Part shown: piece by piece, positions 17,826-26,726 of the stretch | Layout of the letters: each line of letters starts with the position of its first letter | Position numbering within the stretch: position 1 is the stretch's first letter | Origin: Thalassolituus hydrocarboniclasticus | GTDB lineage: Bacteria; Pseudomonadota; Gammaproteobacteria; Pseudomonadales; Oceanobacteraceae | Direction of reading: 5' to 3' | Assembly (NCBI RefSeq): GCF_025345565.1 | Contig: NZ_CP054475.1 | Coordinates: 2,138,448 to 2,202,447 of the forward strand | DNA: 64,000 nt | Program-made: the position numbers and the translations under genes | Notes under the pieces: model-generated | What the model saw: only the letters and a program-made list of their open reading frames with translations | Told to the model about the DNA's origin: nothing | The model's database searches: none

Positions 17826-18968
17826 TTATTTAGTCCGCACATCAAAACCCGCAGCAGTTAATGCTTCGTGCAGATCATGACACTTGGCCGGCACACCAAC
17901 CCGCAAGGTCGGAATATCACGGCGCAGCGGATAGTTTTTGCGCAAATGATCGAAGGTTGCCTTGAGGTTATCCGAGCGCTTCATCGCCGTACGCATTACA
18001 CCGTCATCGACACGGATTTCATACGCCGCACGAATGGCGGTACGCAATGCCTGATGAACCGGCACCTGATCGGAGAAATTCACCCGTTTAACCCCCGGCT
18101 CAGGTAAAAACTGCGCCAGTTTGCGCCGTACAGGCAAGCCGAAAAACTCACACAACCCCTGATACACATATTCGGTGCCGCGCATTTTGCCATCCAGCGA
18201 ATAACCGGCGATGTGCGGTGTTGCCAGCAGACAACGGTGCATCAGGTTCAGATCCAGCTCAGGCTCGTTTTCCCAGACATCCAGAATCGCCTCAAAATCG
18301 CGGTTATTCTGCATATGTTCGAGTAATGCGGCGTTATCGACCACCGCACCACGACCAGCGTTAATCAGACTGGCATCCGGCTTCATCTGCGCCAGACGCT
18401 GCTGATCAATCAGATGCCAGGTCGGATGTTCGCCATCACGGGTCAGTGGCGTATGCAGGGTTACCACATCGGCCTGCAGGGCTTCGTCCAGCGTGACCAG
18501 CTCACCCACCTCTTCCGGGTCTTTGAACGGATCAACCGCCAGCACGGTAACGCCCATCTCTTCCAGACGGCGACGCAGCAGCAGACCCACACTTCCCACA
18601 CCAACAATACCGACGCTGACATCGGTAAAGCCGATACCGCGCTCGTCCACTAACACACTGAGCGCGCTCAGCACATAGTCAACCACCGCCTGCGCATTGC
18701 AGCCCGGTGCACTTTTGAAACCGATTCCGGCGTCCTGCAGATAATCCTGATCAATATGATCGGTGCCGATCGTTGCCGTGCCGACAAATTTTACCTTGCT
18801 GCCGGCCAGCAATTGGGCATCCACCCGGGTAACAGAACGCACCAGCAGAATATCGGCTTCTGCGACATCCGCCGCCGTCATACTGCGCCCTTCAACCAGA
18901 GTGATCTCGCCAAAATCCGCAAAGAATTCGTTTAACAGGGGAATGTTTTCGTCCGCAACTATGTGCAC
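17826..18968 (-). CDS. pdxB: erythronate-4-phosphate dehydrogenase (PdxB)
   Basis: 380 residues of the D-2-hydroxyacid dehydrogenase family. It starts MHIVADENIPLLNEFF, the PdxB N terminus, has an NAD-binding GVGSVGLLLRRRLEEMG, the catalytic Arg in INAGRGAVVDN, Glu in WENEPELD and His in TPHIAGYSLDGK, and the C-terminal extension specific to PdxB rather than SerA. It catalyses the second step of the DXP-dependent pyridoxal phosphate pathway, a cofactor that AlaA in this window needs. The start is a GTG. The molybdoenzyme gene ends 86 bases upstream on the same strand. Confidence 0.96.
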   Translation of the reverse strand: MHIVADENIPLLNEFFADFGEITLVEGRSMTAADVAEADILLVRSVTRVDAQLLAGSKVKFVGTATIGTDHIDQDYLQDAGIGFKSAPGCNAQAVVDYVLSALSVLVDERGIGFTDVSVGIVGVGSVGLLLRRRLEEMGVTVLAVDPFKDPEEVGELVTLDEALQADVVTLHTPLTRDGEHPTWHLIDQQRLAQMKPDASLINAGRGAVVDNAALLEHMQNNRDFEAILDVWENEPELDLNLMHRCLLATPHIAGYSLDGKMRGTEYVYQGLCEFFGLPVRRKLAQFLPEPGVKRVNFSDQVPVHQALRTAIRAAYEIRVDDGVMRTAMKRSDNLKATFDHLRKNYPLRRDIPTLRVGVPAKCHDLHEALTAAGFDVRTK

Positions 18969-19054
18969 TGGGGTCCGCTCTTTTCAACAGGAAGGCGCCA
19001 TTGTGGCAATTGCCATCAAGAATGACAATTGCCACAGCTCATGGAGTACCGATC

Positions 19055-21190
19055 TCAGGCCACCGCCGTTAGTGTCACCGCCACACCATTCAGTGCCGCG
19101 TTACCGGTCAGGCCATCCAGCAGCTGATCATCGGTCAGGTCGTTGGTGTTAACACCGGCCACTTCCTGCGCCTGACGCAGACGGATACCGGGCACGCCAT
19201 GTCCCCAGCCGTGGGGAATACTGACCACACCGGGCATCAGTTCATCGGTGACTTCGGCCACCACGTCCAGCTCGGCGACACGCGAGCTGACCCGCACGCT
19301 GACACCATCGGCGATACCCAACCGCTCCGCATCCGCCGGGTTCAGCATCAGCGTACAGCGGCTTTTGCCCTTCACCAGACGCTTGCTGTTATGCAGCCAG
19401 GAGTTGTTGGAACGGATATGACGGCGACCAATCAGCAGCAACTGATCGCCCGTCAGCAACGGCTGCTGCAGCTCAGAAGCAACCTCCGCCAGAGCATTCA
19501 GGTACACCTCAGGGGTCAGATTCAGGCGCTTATCGCGGGTAAACAGCCGCTTTGGCATCACCGGCTGCAGCGCACCAAGATCAACCCCTTCGGGCTGCTT
19601 CTTCAGGGCATTCAGGTCGAGCCCGCTTTTGCCGCTCTTCAGCATCTTATTCAGCACGCCTTCAGGCTTAAGCCAGCCCATCACCACCCAGGTCAGGCGG
19701 TTGATCAGGCGTTTTTTCAGGTCGCCACGGTTCAGTCGTTTTGTGAGTTGCAGCAGAATCTGCCAGTCCTGCAGCACGCCGGGTTTGGGTTTAAACAAGG
19801 CCGTCGAATATTTGGCCACATTGCGCACTGCCAGCGCGTTGAAGATCACATCGTAATGATCACGTTCCAGCGGGCCGCACGGCGGCAGAATCAGGTCGGC
19901 ATGGCGGCTGGTTTCATTGAGGAAATAATCCACCGACACCATAAAATCGAGGGATTCAAAAGCACGCTCAAGCTGGCGGCTGTTGGGCGTAGACAGCAGC
20001 GGATTACCGGCCACCGTCAGCATGCCACGGATCTGCCCTTTGCCCGGCGTCAGGATTTCTTCGGCCAGCACCGCCACCGGCAGCTCGCCACCGAATTCCG
20101 GCAGATTACGTACCCGCGAACGGTAGCGGTCAAAGTGTCCGCGCCCGCCCTGCGCGGCGGTAATGCCAACAATATCCACCGCCGGTGAGGTAAACATCGC
20201 CCCGCCTGCACGATCGAAATTGCCACTGACAATGTTCAGCACATTGATCAGCCACTGGCACAGGCCACCGTACTGCTGCACCGAAACCCCCATACGGCCA
20301 TAGCAGACCGCCGATTTTGCCTGCAGCCACTGCGCTGCCAGTGCGCGCACCTGAGATGCTTCAATACCTGTGCGCGCAGCCGTATTTTCCGGTGCATACG
20401 CCGCACACAATCCGGCCAGATCGGCACTGTCGATATACTCCGGCAGCGCTGGCAGCTGGGCACTCAGCTCATGGGTAAAGACATAGAGCAACGACAGCAA
20501 CAGCAGCACATCCTGCCCCGGACGGATAAACCAGTGCTCATCGGCCACGCCAGCCGTCTCGCTGCGGCGCGGATCGATCACCAGAATCTTGCCGCCGCGC
20601 TCACGAATGGCTTTCAGGCGGTTTTTAATATCCGGCGCGGTCATCAGGCTGCCGTTTGAGGCCAGCGGATTACCACCCATAACAATCAGAAAATCGGTAC
20701 GGTCAATATCCGGCACCGGAATCTGCAGCTGATGGCCAAACATATGCAAACTGGCCATATGGTGCGGCAGCTGATCAACCGATGTTGCAGAGAATTTGTT
20801 CTTCGAGCCCAGTTGTTTAAGCAGCAACGGGCCAAAAATCATATTGCCGTAATTGTGAACATTGGGATTGCCCAGATAACTGCCCACTGCATCACGTCCG
20901 TGCCCGGCCTGAATACGGCGAAAACCTTCTGCTGCTTCATTCAGCGCCTGTGACCAGGAAATCTCCTGCCAGCCGGAAGCGGTTTTTTTCAGCGGTGTGC
21001 GCAAGCGGTCAGGATCGTTCTGCAGATCCTGCAGTGCGGTAGCCTTCGGGCAGATATAGCCGCGACTGAAAGGGTCGGATTTATCGCCCTTAATGGACAG
21101 AATCTCTTCCGTTGCCGGATTAAACTCAATTTCAATGCCGCAGGTGGCCTCGCACAGGCTGCAGGTGCGTTTATGCGTCTGAATAGTCAT
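19055..21190 (-). CDS. molybdopterin-dependent oxidoreductase with N-terminal [4Fe-4S] cluster
   Basis: 711 residues of the DMSO-reductase/formate dehydrogenase superfamily. Cys10, Cys13, Cys17 and Cys47 (RTCSLCEATCG ... GYICPKA) ligate a 4Fe-4S cluster. The large alpha subunit follows with VMGGNPLASNGS and DPRRSETAGVADEHWFIRPG in the cofactor-binding parts, and a C-terminal molybdopterin dinucleotide-binding domain (LNPADAERLGIADGVSVRV). There is no twin-arginine signal, so it is cytoplasmic. No partner subunit or chaperone gene is adjacent, so the substrate and electron partner cannot be read. A stand-alone soluble reductase or dehydrogenase is my inference. Confidence 0.92.
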   Translation of the reverse strand: MTIQTHKRTCSLCEATCGIEIEFNPATEEILSIKGDKSDPFSRGYICPKATALQDLQNDPDRLRTPLKKTASGWQEISWSQALNEAAEGFRRIQAGHGRDAVGSYLGNPNVHNYGNMIFGPLLLKQLGSKNKFSATSVDQLPHHMASLHMFGHQLQIPVPDIDRTDFLIVMGGNPLASNGSLMTAPDIKNRLKAIRERGGKILVIDPRRSETAGVADEHWFIRPGQDVLLLLSLLYVFTHELSAQLPALPEYIDSADLAGLCAAYAPENTAARTGIEASQVRALAAQWLQAKSAVCYGRMGVSVQQYGGLCQWLINVLNIVSGNFDRAGGAMFTSPAVDIVGITAAQGGRGHFDRYRSRVRNLPEFGGELPVAVLAEEILTPGKGQIRGMLTVAGNPLLSTPNSRQLERAFESLDFMVSVDYFLNETSRHADLILPPCGPLERDHYDVIFNALAVRNVAKYSTALFKPKPGVLQDWQILLQLTKRLNRGDLKKRLINRLTWVVMGWLKPEGVLNKMLKSGKSGLDLNALKKQPEGVDLGALQPVMPKRLFTRDKRLNLTPEVYLNALAEVASELQQPLLTGDQLLLIGRRHIRSNNSWLHNSKRLVKGKSRCTLMLNPADAERLGIADGVSVRVSSRVAELDVVAEVTDELMPGVVSIPHGWGHGVPGIRLRQAQEVAGVNTNDLTDDQLLDGLTGNAALNGVAVTLTAVA

Positions 21191-21632
21191 GCTGTTGTCC
21201 TGGCTGTTGTTCTGGCTGCTGAATAGCCGGCTGAGGCCGGGCTTATTGTTTTTACTGACTATACCTGTTGCTCAATGGCCCGGAGCAGGCCTTTTGTGCC
21301 AAATTCAGGACAACAAAACTCAGGACATCCGGGGCTGCCACCAAGGTCGCGGCCAAACTGTATTTCCCCCGCTTATACGCAGCCAACAGCACACAAAAAC
21401 AGCAAAAAGAAACCGCAGAAAGCCCCTGACGGCCATGACGGCGGCCATGCGCATGCACTGATAAACCGGGAAAATATCGGACCTTACACACATAACTTCT
21501 ATGAATGATGCACATCAGGGGGACTAATGCGCCTGACGCCATAATTCCGGTATACTCCGCGCCATTATAGAAAGGGTAGCTCCCTGTATGGGCTGATCGT
21601 CTGTTCAGGAAACTGCCTTCTTACTTAATGGT

Positions 21633-21675
21633 ACTTAGTCAGAACGGAATACAATCCCTCGTTGCTGACTAAAGT
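21633..21675 (+). promoter_or_regulatory. 5'-leader hairpin upstream of the long acnB
   Basis: ACTTAGTCAG and CTGACTAAAGT can pair with one bulged base around a 22-nt loop, ending 38 bases before the ATG. A TATACT box at about 21551 could be a -10 element, which would put the hairpin in the transcript leader. The rest of the 523-base gap from 21191 shows no gene. Confidence 0.45.
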
Positions 21676-21713
21676 GCCCATACGTTGCAACTGAGGCTTT
21701 GAGAGGGTCGCTA

Positions 21714-24506
21714 ATGAGTCTGTATTCAGAATATCTGAAAGAAATTGAGGTTCGTAAGAACGAGCTGGGTTTACACCCAAAACCAATCGATAGCGCAGAA
21801 CTGCTGTCTGAAATCATTGCCCAGATCAAAGATACCGGCAATGCAGAGCGTGAAGCCTCTCTGAACTTCTTCATCTACAACACCCTGCCAGGTACTACCC
21901 CGGCCGCTGGTGTTAAAGCCAAATTCCTGAAAGACATCGTCACCGGTGCAGAAACCGTTGCCGAAATCTCTCCGGAATTCGCGTTAGAGCAACTGTCTCA
22001 CATGAAAGGCGGCCCTTCTGTTGAAGCCCTGCTGGACATCGCTCTGTCTGACGACGCCAACAACGCCGCTGCCGGCGAAGTTCTGAAGTCTCAGGTATTC
22101 CTGTACGAAGCCGACACCAGCCGTCTGGCTGACGCTTACAAAGCTGGCAACGCCATTGCTAAAGACATTCTGGAAAGCTACGCAAAAGCAGAATTCTTCA
22201 CCAAGCTGGACGACATCCCAGAGAAAATTAAGGTTATCACCTACATCGCTGCTGAAGGTGACATCTCTACTGACTTACTGTCTCCGGGTAACCAGTCTCA
22301 CTCCCGTGCTGACCGTGAACTGCACGGCCTGTGCATGATTTCTCCTGAAGCTCAGCAAGAAATCAAAAAAATGGGCGAAGAAAACCCAGACGCCAAAGTG
22401 ATGCTGATCGCTGAAAAAGGCACCATGGGTGTGGGTTCTTCCCGTATGTCTGGTGTGAACAACGTGGCACTGTGGGCCGGTGAAAAAACCTCTCCATACA
22501 TCCCGTTCGTTAACAACCGTCCTGTGGTTGCCGGTACCAACGGTATCGCTCCTATCTTCCTGACTACTGTAGGTGTAACCGGCGGTATCGGTCTGGACCT
22601 GAAAAACTGGGTACAGAAGAAAGACGAAAACGGCGAAATCGTACGTGACGCCAACGGCGACCCGGTACTGGAAGAAGCCTACTCTGTTAAGACCGGCACC
22701 GTTCTGACCATCGACACCAAAGCCAAGAAGCTGCTCGACAGCGAAGGCAATGTACTGGTTGACGTAGCATCCGCTTTCACCCCACAAAAAGTGGAATTCA
22801 TGAAAGCCGGTGGTTCTTACGCGGTAACTTTCGGTAAGAAGATCCAGACTTTTGCTGCTGAAACTCTGGGCATCGAAGCACCGGTTGTTTACGCCTCATC
22901 TAAAGAAATCTCTCACGAAGGCCAGGGCCTGACTGCTGTTGAAAAAATCTTCAACCGCAACGCTGTAGGCGTTAAGTCCAAGACCCCTCTGCACGCCGGT
23001 TCTGACGTTCGCGTTAAAGTGAACATCGTAGGTTCTCAGGACACCACAGGTCCTATGACCTGTCAGGAACTGGAATCCATGGCAGCGGCTACCATCTCTC
23101 CAAGCGTTGATGGTGCCTTCCAGTCTGGCTGTCACACAGCCTCTGTATGGGACAACAAAGCCAAGGCCAACACGCCTAAGCTGATGGCCTTCATGAACGC
23201 ATTCGGTGTAATCACTGCACGTGACCCGAAAGGCGTTTACCACTCCATGACCGACGTAATCCACAAAGTACTGAACGACATTACTGTGGACGACCGCGCG
23301 ATCATCATCGGTGGTGACTCTCACACCCGTATGTCTAAAGGTGTGGCGTTCGGTGCTGACTCCGGTACCGTTGCTATCGCACTGGCCACTGGTGAAGCAG
23401 CTATGCCAATCCCAGAGTCTGTGAAAGTAACCTTCAAAGGCAAAATGAAGCCACACATGGACTTCCGTGACATCGTACACGCCACCCAGGCGCAGATGCT
23501 GAAGAAGTTCAACGGCGAAAACGTATTCCAGGGCCGTGTGATCGAAGTACAGATCGGTACCCTGCTGGCTGACCAGGCCTTCACCTTCACCGACTGGACT
23601 GCAGAAATGAAAGCGAAAGCTTCTATCTGTATTTCTACCGATGACACCCTGATCCAATCTCTGGAACTGGCTAAGTCCCGTATCCAGATCATGATCAACA
23701 AAGGCATGGACAACGCAGCGGGCATGCTGAAAGGCCTGATCGACCTGGCTGACAAGCGTATTGCCGGCATCAAGTCTGGTGAAGAGCCAGCCCTGGCTCC
23801 GGACGACAACGCCAAGTACTACGCCGAGCTGGTTGTAGACCTGGACGCCATCGACGAGCCGATGATTGCTGACCCGGACGTAAACAACGAAGACGTATCC
23901 AAACGTTACACCCACGACGTGATCCGTCCGGCTTCTTACTACAATGGCCGTAAAGTGGATCTGGGCTTCGTTGGTTCTTGTATGGTTCACAAAGGTGACA
24001 TGCAGATCATCGCTGCCATGCTGCGCAACCTGGAGAAGAACGGTCCTATCACGTTCAAAGCGCCACTGGTTGTAGCGCCACCAACGTACAACATCGTTGA
24101 CGAGCTGAAAGCCGAAGGCGACTGGGACATTCTGGCCAAATACGCTGGCTTCGTTTTCGACGATGACAAGCCAAAAGAAGCGGCCCGTACCAAGTACGAG
24201 AACATCCTGTACCTGGAGCGTCCTGGATGTAACCTGTGCATGGGTAACCAGGAAAAAGCAGAAGCCGGTGACACCGTTCTGGCGACCTCTACCCGTCTGT
24301 TCCAGGGCCGTGTTGTAGAAGACAGCGCTGAGAAGAAAGGTGAGTCTCTGCTGGGTTCAACCCCAATGGTTGTTCTGTCTACTATTCTGGGTCGTTTCCC
24401 GACTCTGGAAGAGTACAAAGCAGCGGTTGACGGTATCAACCTGACGTCTTTTGCTCCACCGTCTGAAGATCTGGCTCGTCCATCAATCCCTCTGAAAGCT
24501 ATCTAA
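21714..24506 (+). CDS. acnB: aconitate hydratase, long AcnB type (930 aa)
   Basis: 930 residues, about 65 longer than E. coli AcnB. It has the AcnB order: N-terminal HEAT-like region, swivel domain with GTMGVGSSRMSGVNNVALW, then the catalytic domains with [20 protein letters not shown] and the cluster ligands in GCNLCMGNQ. The extra length includes an insert around residues 300-360 not present in the short form. It interconverts citrate and isocitrate, and AcnB types also dehydrate 2-methylisocitrate. I use the ATG at 21714 preceded by GAGAGGG. Codon use is strongly biased to GGT, CGT, GAA and CTG, as in very highly expressed genes. Two more aconitases lie downstream. Confidence 0.93.
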   Translation: MSLYSEYLKEIEVRKNELGLHPKPIDSAELLSEIIAQIKDTGNAEREASLNFFIYNTLPGTTPAAGVKAKFLKDIVTGAETVAEISPEFALEQLSHMKGGPSVEALLDIALSDDANNAAAGEVLKSQVFLYEADTSRLADAYKAGNAIAKDILESYAKAEFFTKLDDIPEKIKVITYIAAEGDISTDLLSPGNQSHSRADRELHGLCMISPEAQQEIKKMGEENPDAKVMLIAEKGTMGVGSSRMSGVNNVALWAGEKTSPYIPFVNNRPVVAGTNGIAPIFLTTVGVTGGIGLDLKNWVQKKDENGEIVRDANGDPVLEEAYSVKTGTVLTIDTKAKKLLDSEGNVLVDVASAFTPQKVEFMKAGGSYAVTFGKKIQTFAAETLGIEAPVVYASSKEISHEGQGLTAVEKIFNRNAVGVKSKTPLHAGSDVRVKVNIVGSQDTTGPMTCQELESMAAATISPSVDGAFQSGCHTASVWDNKAKANTPKLMAFMNAFGVITARDPKGVYHSMTDVIHKVLNDITVDDRAIIIGGDSHTRMSKGVAFGADSGTVAIALATGEAAMPIPESVKVTFKGKMKPHMDFRDIVHATQAQMLKKFNGENVFQGRVIEVQIGTLLADQAFTFTDWTAEMKAKASICISTDDTLIQSLELAKSRIQIMINKGMDNAAGMLKGLIDLADKRIAGIKSGEEPALAPDDNAKYYAELVVDLDAIDEPMIADPDVNNEDVSKRYTHDVIRPASYYNGRKVDLGFVGSCMVHKGDMQIIAAMLRNLEKNGPITFKAPLVVAPPTYNIVDELKAEGDWDILAKYAGFVFDDDKPKEAARTKYENILYLERPGCNLCMGNQEKAEAGDTVLATSTRLFQGRVVEDSAEKKGESLLGSTPMVVLSTILGRFPTLEEYKAAVDGINLTSFAPPSEDLARPSIPLKAI

Positions 24507-24744
24507 GCTTTTGCGGGAATCAGCCCACTGCCCTGACCTTTAAGGTTCAGGCAGCGGGCTAAGCTCAGCCAATGCGCTAAGCCAGAATGAACGATTGGGT
24601 TTTGAGGTTCTGAAAGGAACGACTTCTAAGCACAAAAGATCAATGACGACAGATTGAATTTAAGAGCGGATTTAGGCGGGTTTTAAACCGGCCTATGCAG
24701 CTCACTGAACTGATCGGCTTCTGTTGAAACAAAACGCGATCGAA

Positions 24745-24781
24745 TAAAAAACCGGCACTCGAAAGAGGGGCCGGTTTTTTA
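24745..24781 (+). terminator. rho-independent terminator downstream of long acnB
   Basis: AACCGGC-ACTCGAAAGAGG-GGCCGGTT flanked by A and T runs. The terminator after acnA at 35121 is nearly the same sequence (CGTAAGAGG instead of CGAAAGAGG). Confidence 0.85.
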
Positions 24782-24803
24782 TTCCTTTTAAGCCTAAATA
24801 ATG

Positions 24804-24850
24804 ATCAGGAGTTCTACCCCGGCCTTGGGAAACGGGGTAGAACCCCTGAT
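24804..24850. repeat. 18-bp inverted repeat at the edge of the McrBC-like locus
   Basis: ATCAGGAGTTCTACCCCG and CGGGGTAGAACCCCTGAT pair with one mismatch around GCCTTGGGAAA, and outer TAATGAT/ATCATTA extends the symmetry. It has no terminal T-run. A related short string (GGGGTAGATCCC) occurs at 29460-29471 on the other side of the two genes. Confidence 0.8.
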
Positions 24851-24925
24851 TTTCATCATTAGCTCAACCAGTGACACTATTGCCGATTCATTAAGCTGGG
24901 ACTCGTGGCGTCTGGCTTCTCACCT

Positions 24926-26716
24926 CTAATACCAGTCAGATATTAATCGGCTCATAACGCGGTTAATAGTGTCCATTGAATCATCTTCTACACCGAGCAA
25001 CCCCATAGCCCCAAGTACAGGTTGCTGTGGGGTCGCACCAAAGAGACCGTAATCCCAAGCATGGTAGTCAAGCCATGGACCCTCTGCATCCGGATACAAG
25101 ATCACCATGGCATCCACCAAGCTTTTCCGATTCATCGATGTCAGCCCGTGAACATATTTCATAGTACAGTCAGGAAGGCTCTGCTCGAACGCCATGTCCC
25201 GTCGAACATACTTCGCATCCAGGATAATTAGTCTGTCCAGCCTGTTATGATTACCCTGCTCGCTGCACTCCAGAGCAAGATCAGGTGCCCTTAATTGGTA
25301 ATGTCCCGATGTATGCACCCGGGCGCCCTGCCAATGCCGAAGGGCCTCATCGGCCTTCTTAATTTGAGTCCCTACAACACTGGACTCGTTGGCCTTCAGA
25401 TGCTTAGTCCTCCAATATTCTGGCTCGTACTTAAGCGTAATCTTCCGCTCCCCAACTTCAACAGAAACAAAGGATTCAGCGTCAGTCGACAATCGTCGTC
25501 CGTTGATTTTCAGCCAGTCTGCAACAACCAGAACCGAATACAGCTCAAACAGCTTAGGGATGCTGTTAATAGCCATCAGAAACTTCTCTATTGTCCAGTC
25601 GACATTAGTGTTCCGATACCATTCATGCATCGCTTTATAAAGTGTCGAGTAGTTCCGGTTCGCACGGGCTTTAGGTGTGAACTTAGGCGGTTCGATCAGT
25701 ATTTGCGTAACATCAATCTTTCTTTCCACCAACGACTTCAAACGCTTCAACCTATGCGAAATCAGCTCGAGCTTATCTATGTGGATCTGCGCCTCTACCT
25801 TCAGCCACTCGCCCATCACATTGAAGAAGCTCTCATAACCAACGGCTTTATTTAATGAAACGGGTTTGGAGTTCTCTCCTATACCTTGCTTAAGCTGGTG
25901 AACGAATGAAATACAGCGATCGATGAACCCATGAATAATCCGGTTTTCATAGACATCATTGCTTTCCCTGGTAATTGGCGCTTGGATAGATCTCGCTCGA
26001 TATTGTCGTCCATCATGTATCATCACGTAGTCTTCAATATCGTCACTAATTTCCAATACACCAAGGTTTTCACATAGCCAAGCAACCCCCTGATCCTGGA
26101 TGTCCAAATCGCCCGGGTTATTTACAACCTTTAACTCACTCGTAAGGGAGTGAATCGGACTCCTGACTATTGAGGGGATGGTATTCTCCATCACTCTCAG
26201 CGTCTCTTCCAAATGCTCAATCAGACGATTCGGCGGCAGTCCCGACTCCTCCGACGGCCCGGCGCCTCGCCGGGTAGCCCCATAGCGCCTGAGTAGCTCG
26301 ATATTTCCTGACTCCAGAACATAAGAAACCATCCGTTTAGCTTGTTCAACGGAGGCCTTACGGGCGAGTACCTCCAGCTCACCTACTGATACCAGGTGCT
26401 TCACTCCCTGCTCTATGGTTTCAACATAGATAGGGGCAACACCAAAATAGTTATAAAAAAGTGATTTATACCGCCCGTCAGGCCGACGCCCGGGCATGCA
26501 ACTAAATATGCACCCCGACTCGTCATCTGGACTGAGAACAACCTCACCATCACTGACGATTACTTTCACTTCATCCACTGGGGCTTCAAGGCGCACTGAT
26601 ATTTTCAGAGCATCCATTTCAGTGACCCACTGGCGATGACCTAATGCATCATCGGCTGACAGCTCTATCACCCGCGCCATGTCGCGACGGTCTAGGACCT
26701 CGAATCTCACTTTCAT
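24926..26716 (-). CDS. McrC-like restriction endonuclease subunit (DUF2357/DUF524, PD-(D/E)XK)
   Basis: 596 residues from the ATG at 26716, which follows AAGGTCG and lies 10 bases after the upstream gene's stop. The first half has the layout of DUF2357 proteins (FYNYFGVAPIYVETIEQG). The second half is a DUF524-type nuclease: IPKLFELYSVLVVADWL is the conserved helix, and PDLALE (Asp479) followed by LIILDAKYV (Asp500, Lys502) gives the PD-(D/E)XK active site. McrC proteins supply the nuclease of type IV restriction complexes and need a partner McrB-like NTPase, which is the adjacent gene. The target is unknown. The gene's A/T-richer codon use differs from the flanking aconitases, which suggests acquisition. 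Confidence 0.85.
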   Translation of the reverse strand: MKVRFEVLDRRDMARVIELSADDALGHRQWVTEMDALKISVRLEAPVDEVKVIVSDGEVVLSPDDESGCIFSCMPGRRPDGRYKSLFYNYFGVAPIYVETIEQGVKHLVSVGELEVLARKASVEQAKRMVSYVLESGNIELLRRYGATRRGAGPSEESGLPPNRLIEHLEETLRVMENTIPSIVRSPIHSLTSELKVVNNPGDLDIQDQGVAWLCENLGVLEISDDIEDYVMIHDGRQYRARSIQAPITRESNDVYENRIIHGFIDRCISFVHQLKQGIGENSKPVSLNKAVGYESFFNVMGEWLKVEAQIHIDKLELISHRLKRLKSLVERKIDVTQILIEPPKFTPKARANRNYSTLYKAMHEWYRNTNVDWTIEKFLMAINSIPKLFELYSVLVVADWLKINGRRLSTDAESFVSVEVGERKITLKYEPEYWRTKHLKANESSVVGTQIKKADEALRHWQGARVHTSGHYQLRAPDLALECSEQGNHNRLDRLIILDAKYVRRDMAFEQSLPDCTMKYVHGLTSMNRKSLVDAMVILYPDAEGPWLDYHAWDYGLFGATPQQPVLGAMGLLGVEDDSMDTINRVMSRLISDWY

Positions 26717-26726
26717 GTCGACGACC

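Noticed and set aside
22896-23990. A 364-codon open frame opposite the long acnB
   Set aside because: Same cause: a highly biased coding strand. There is no start signal and no recognisable domain.
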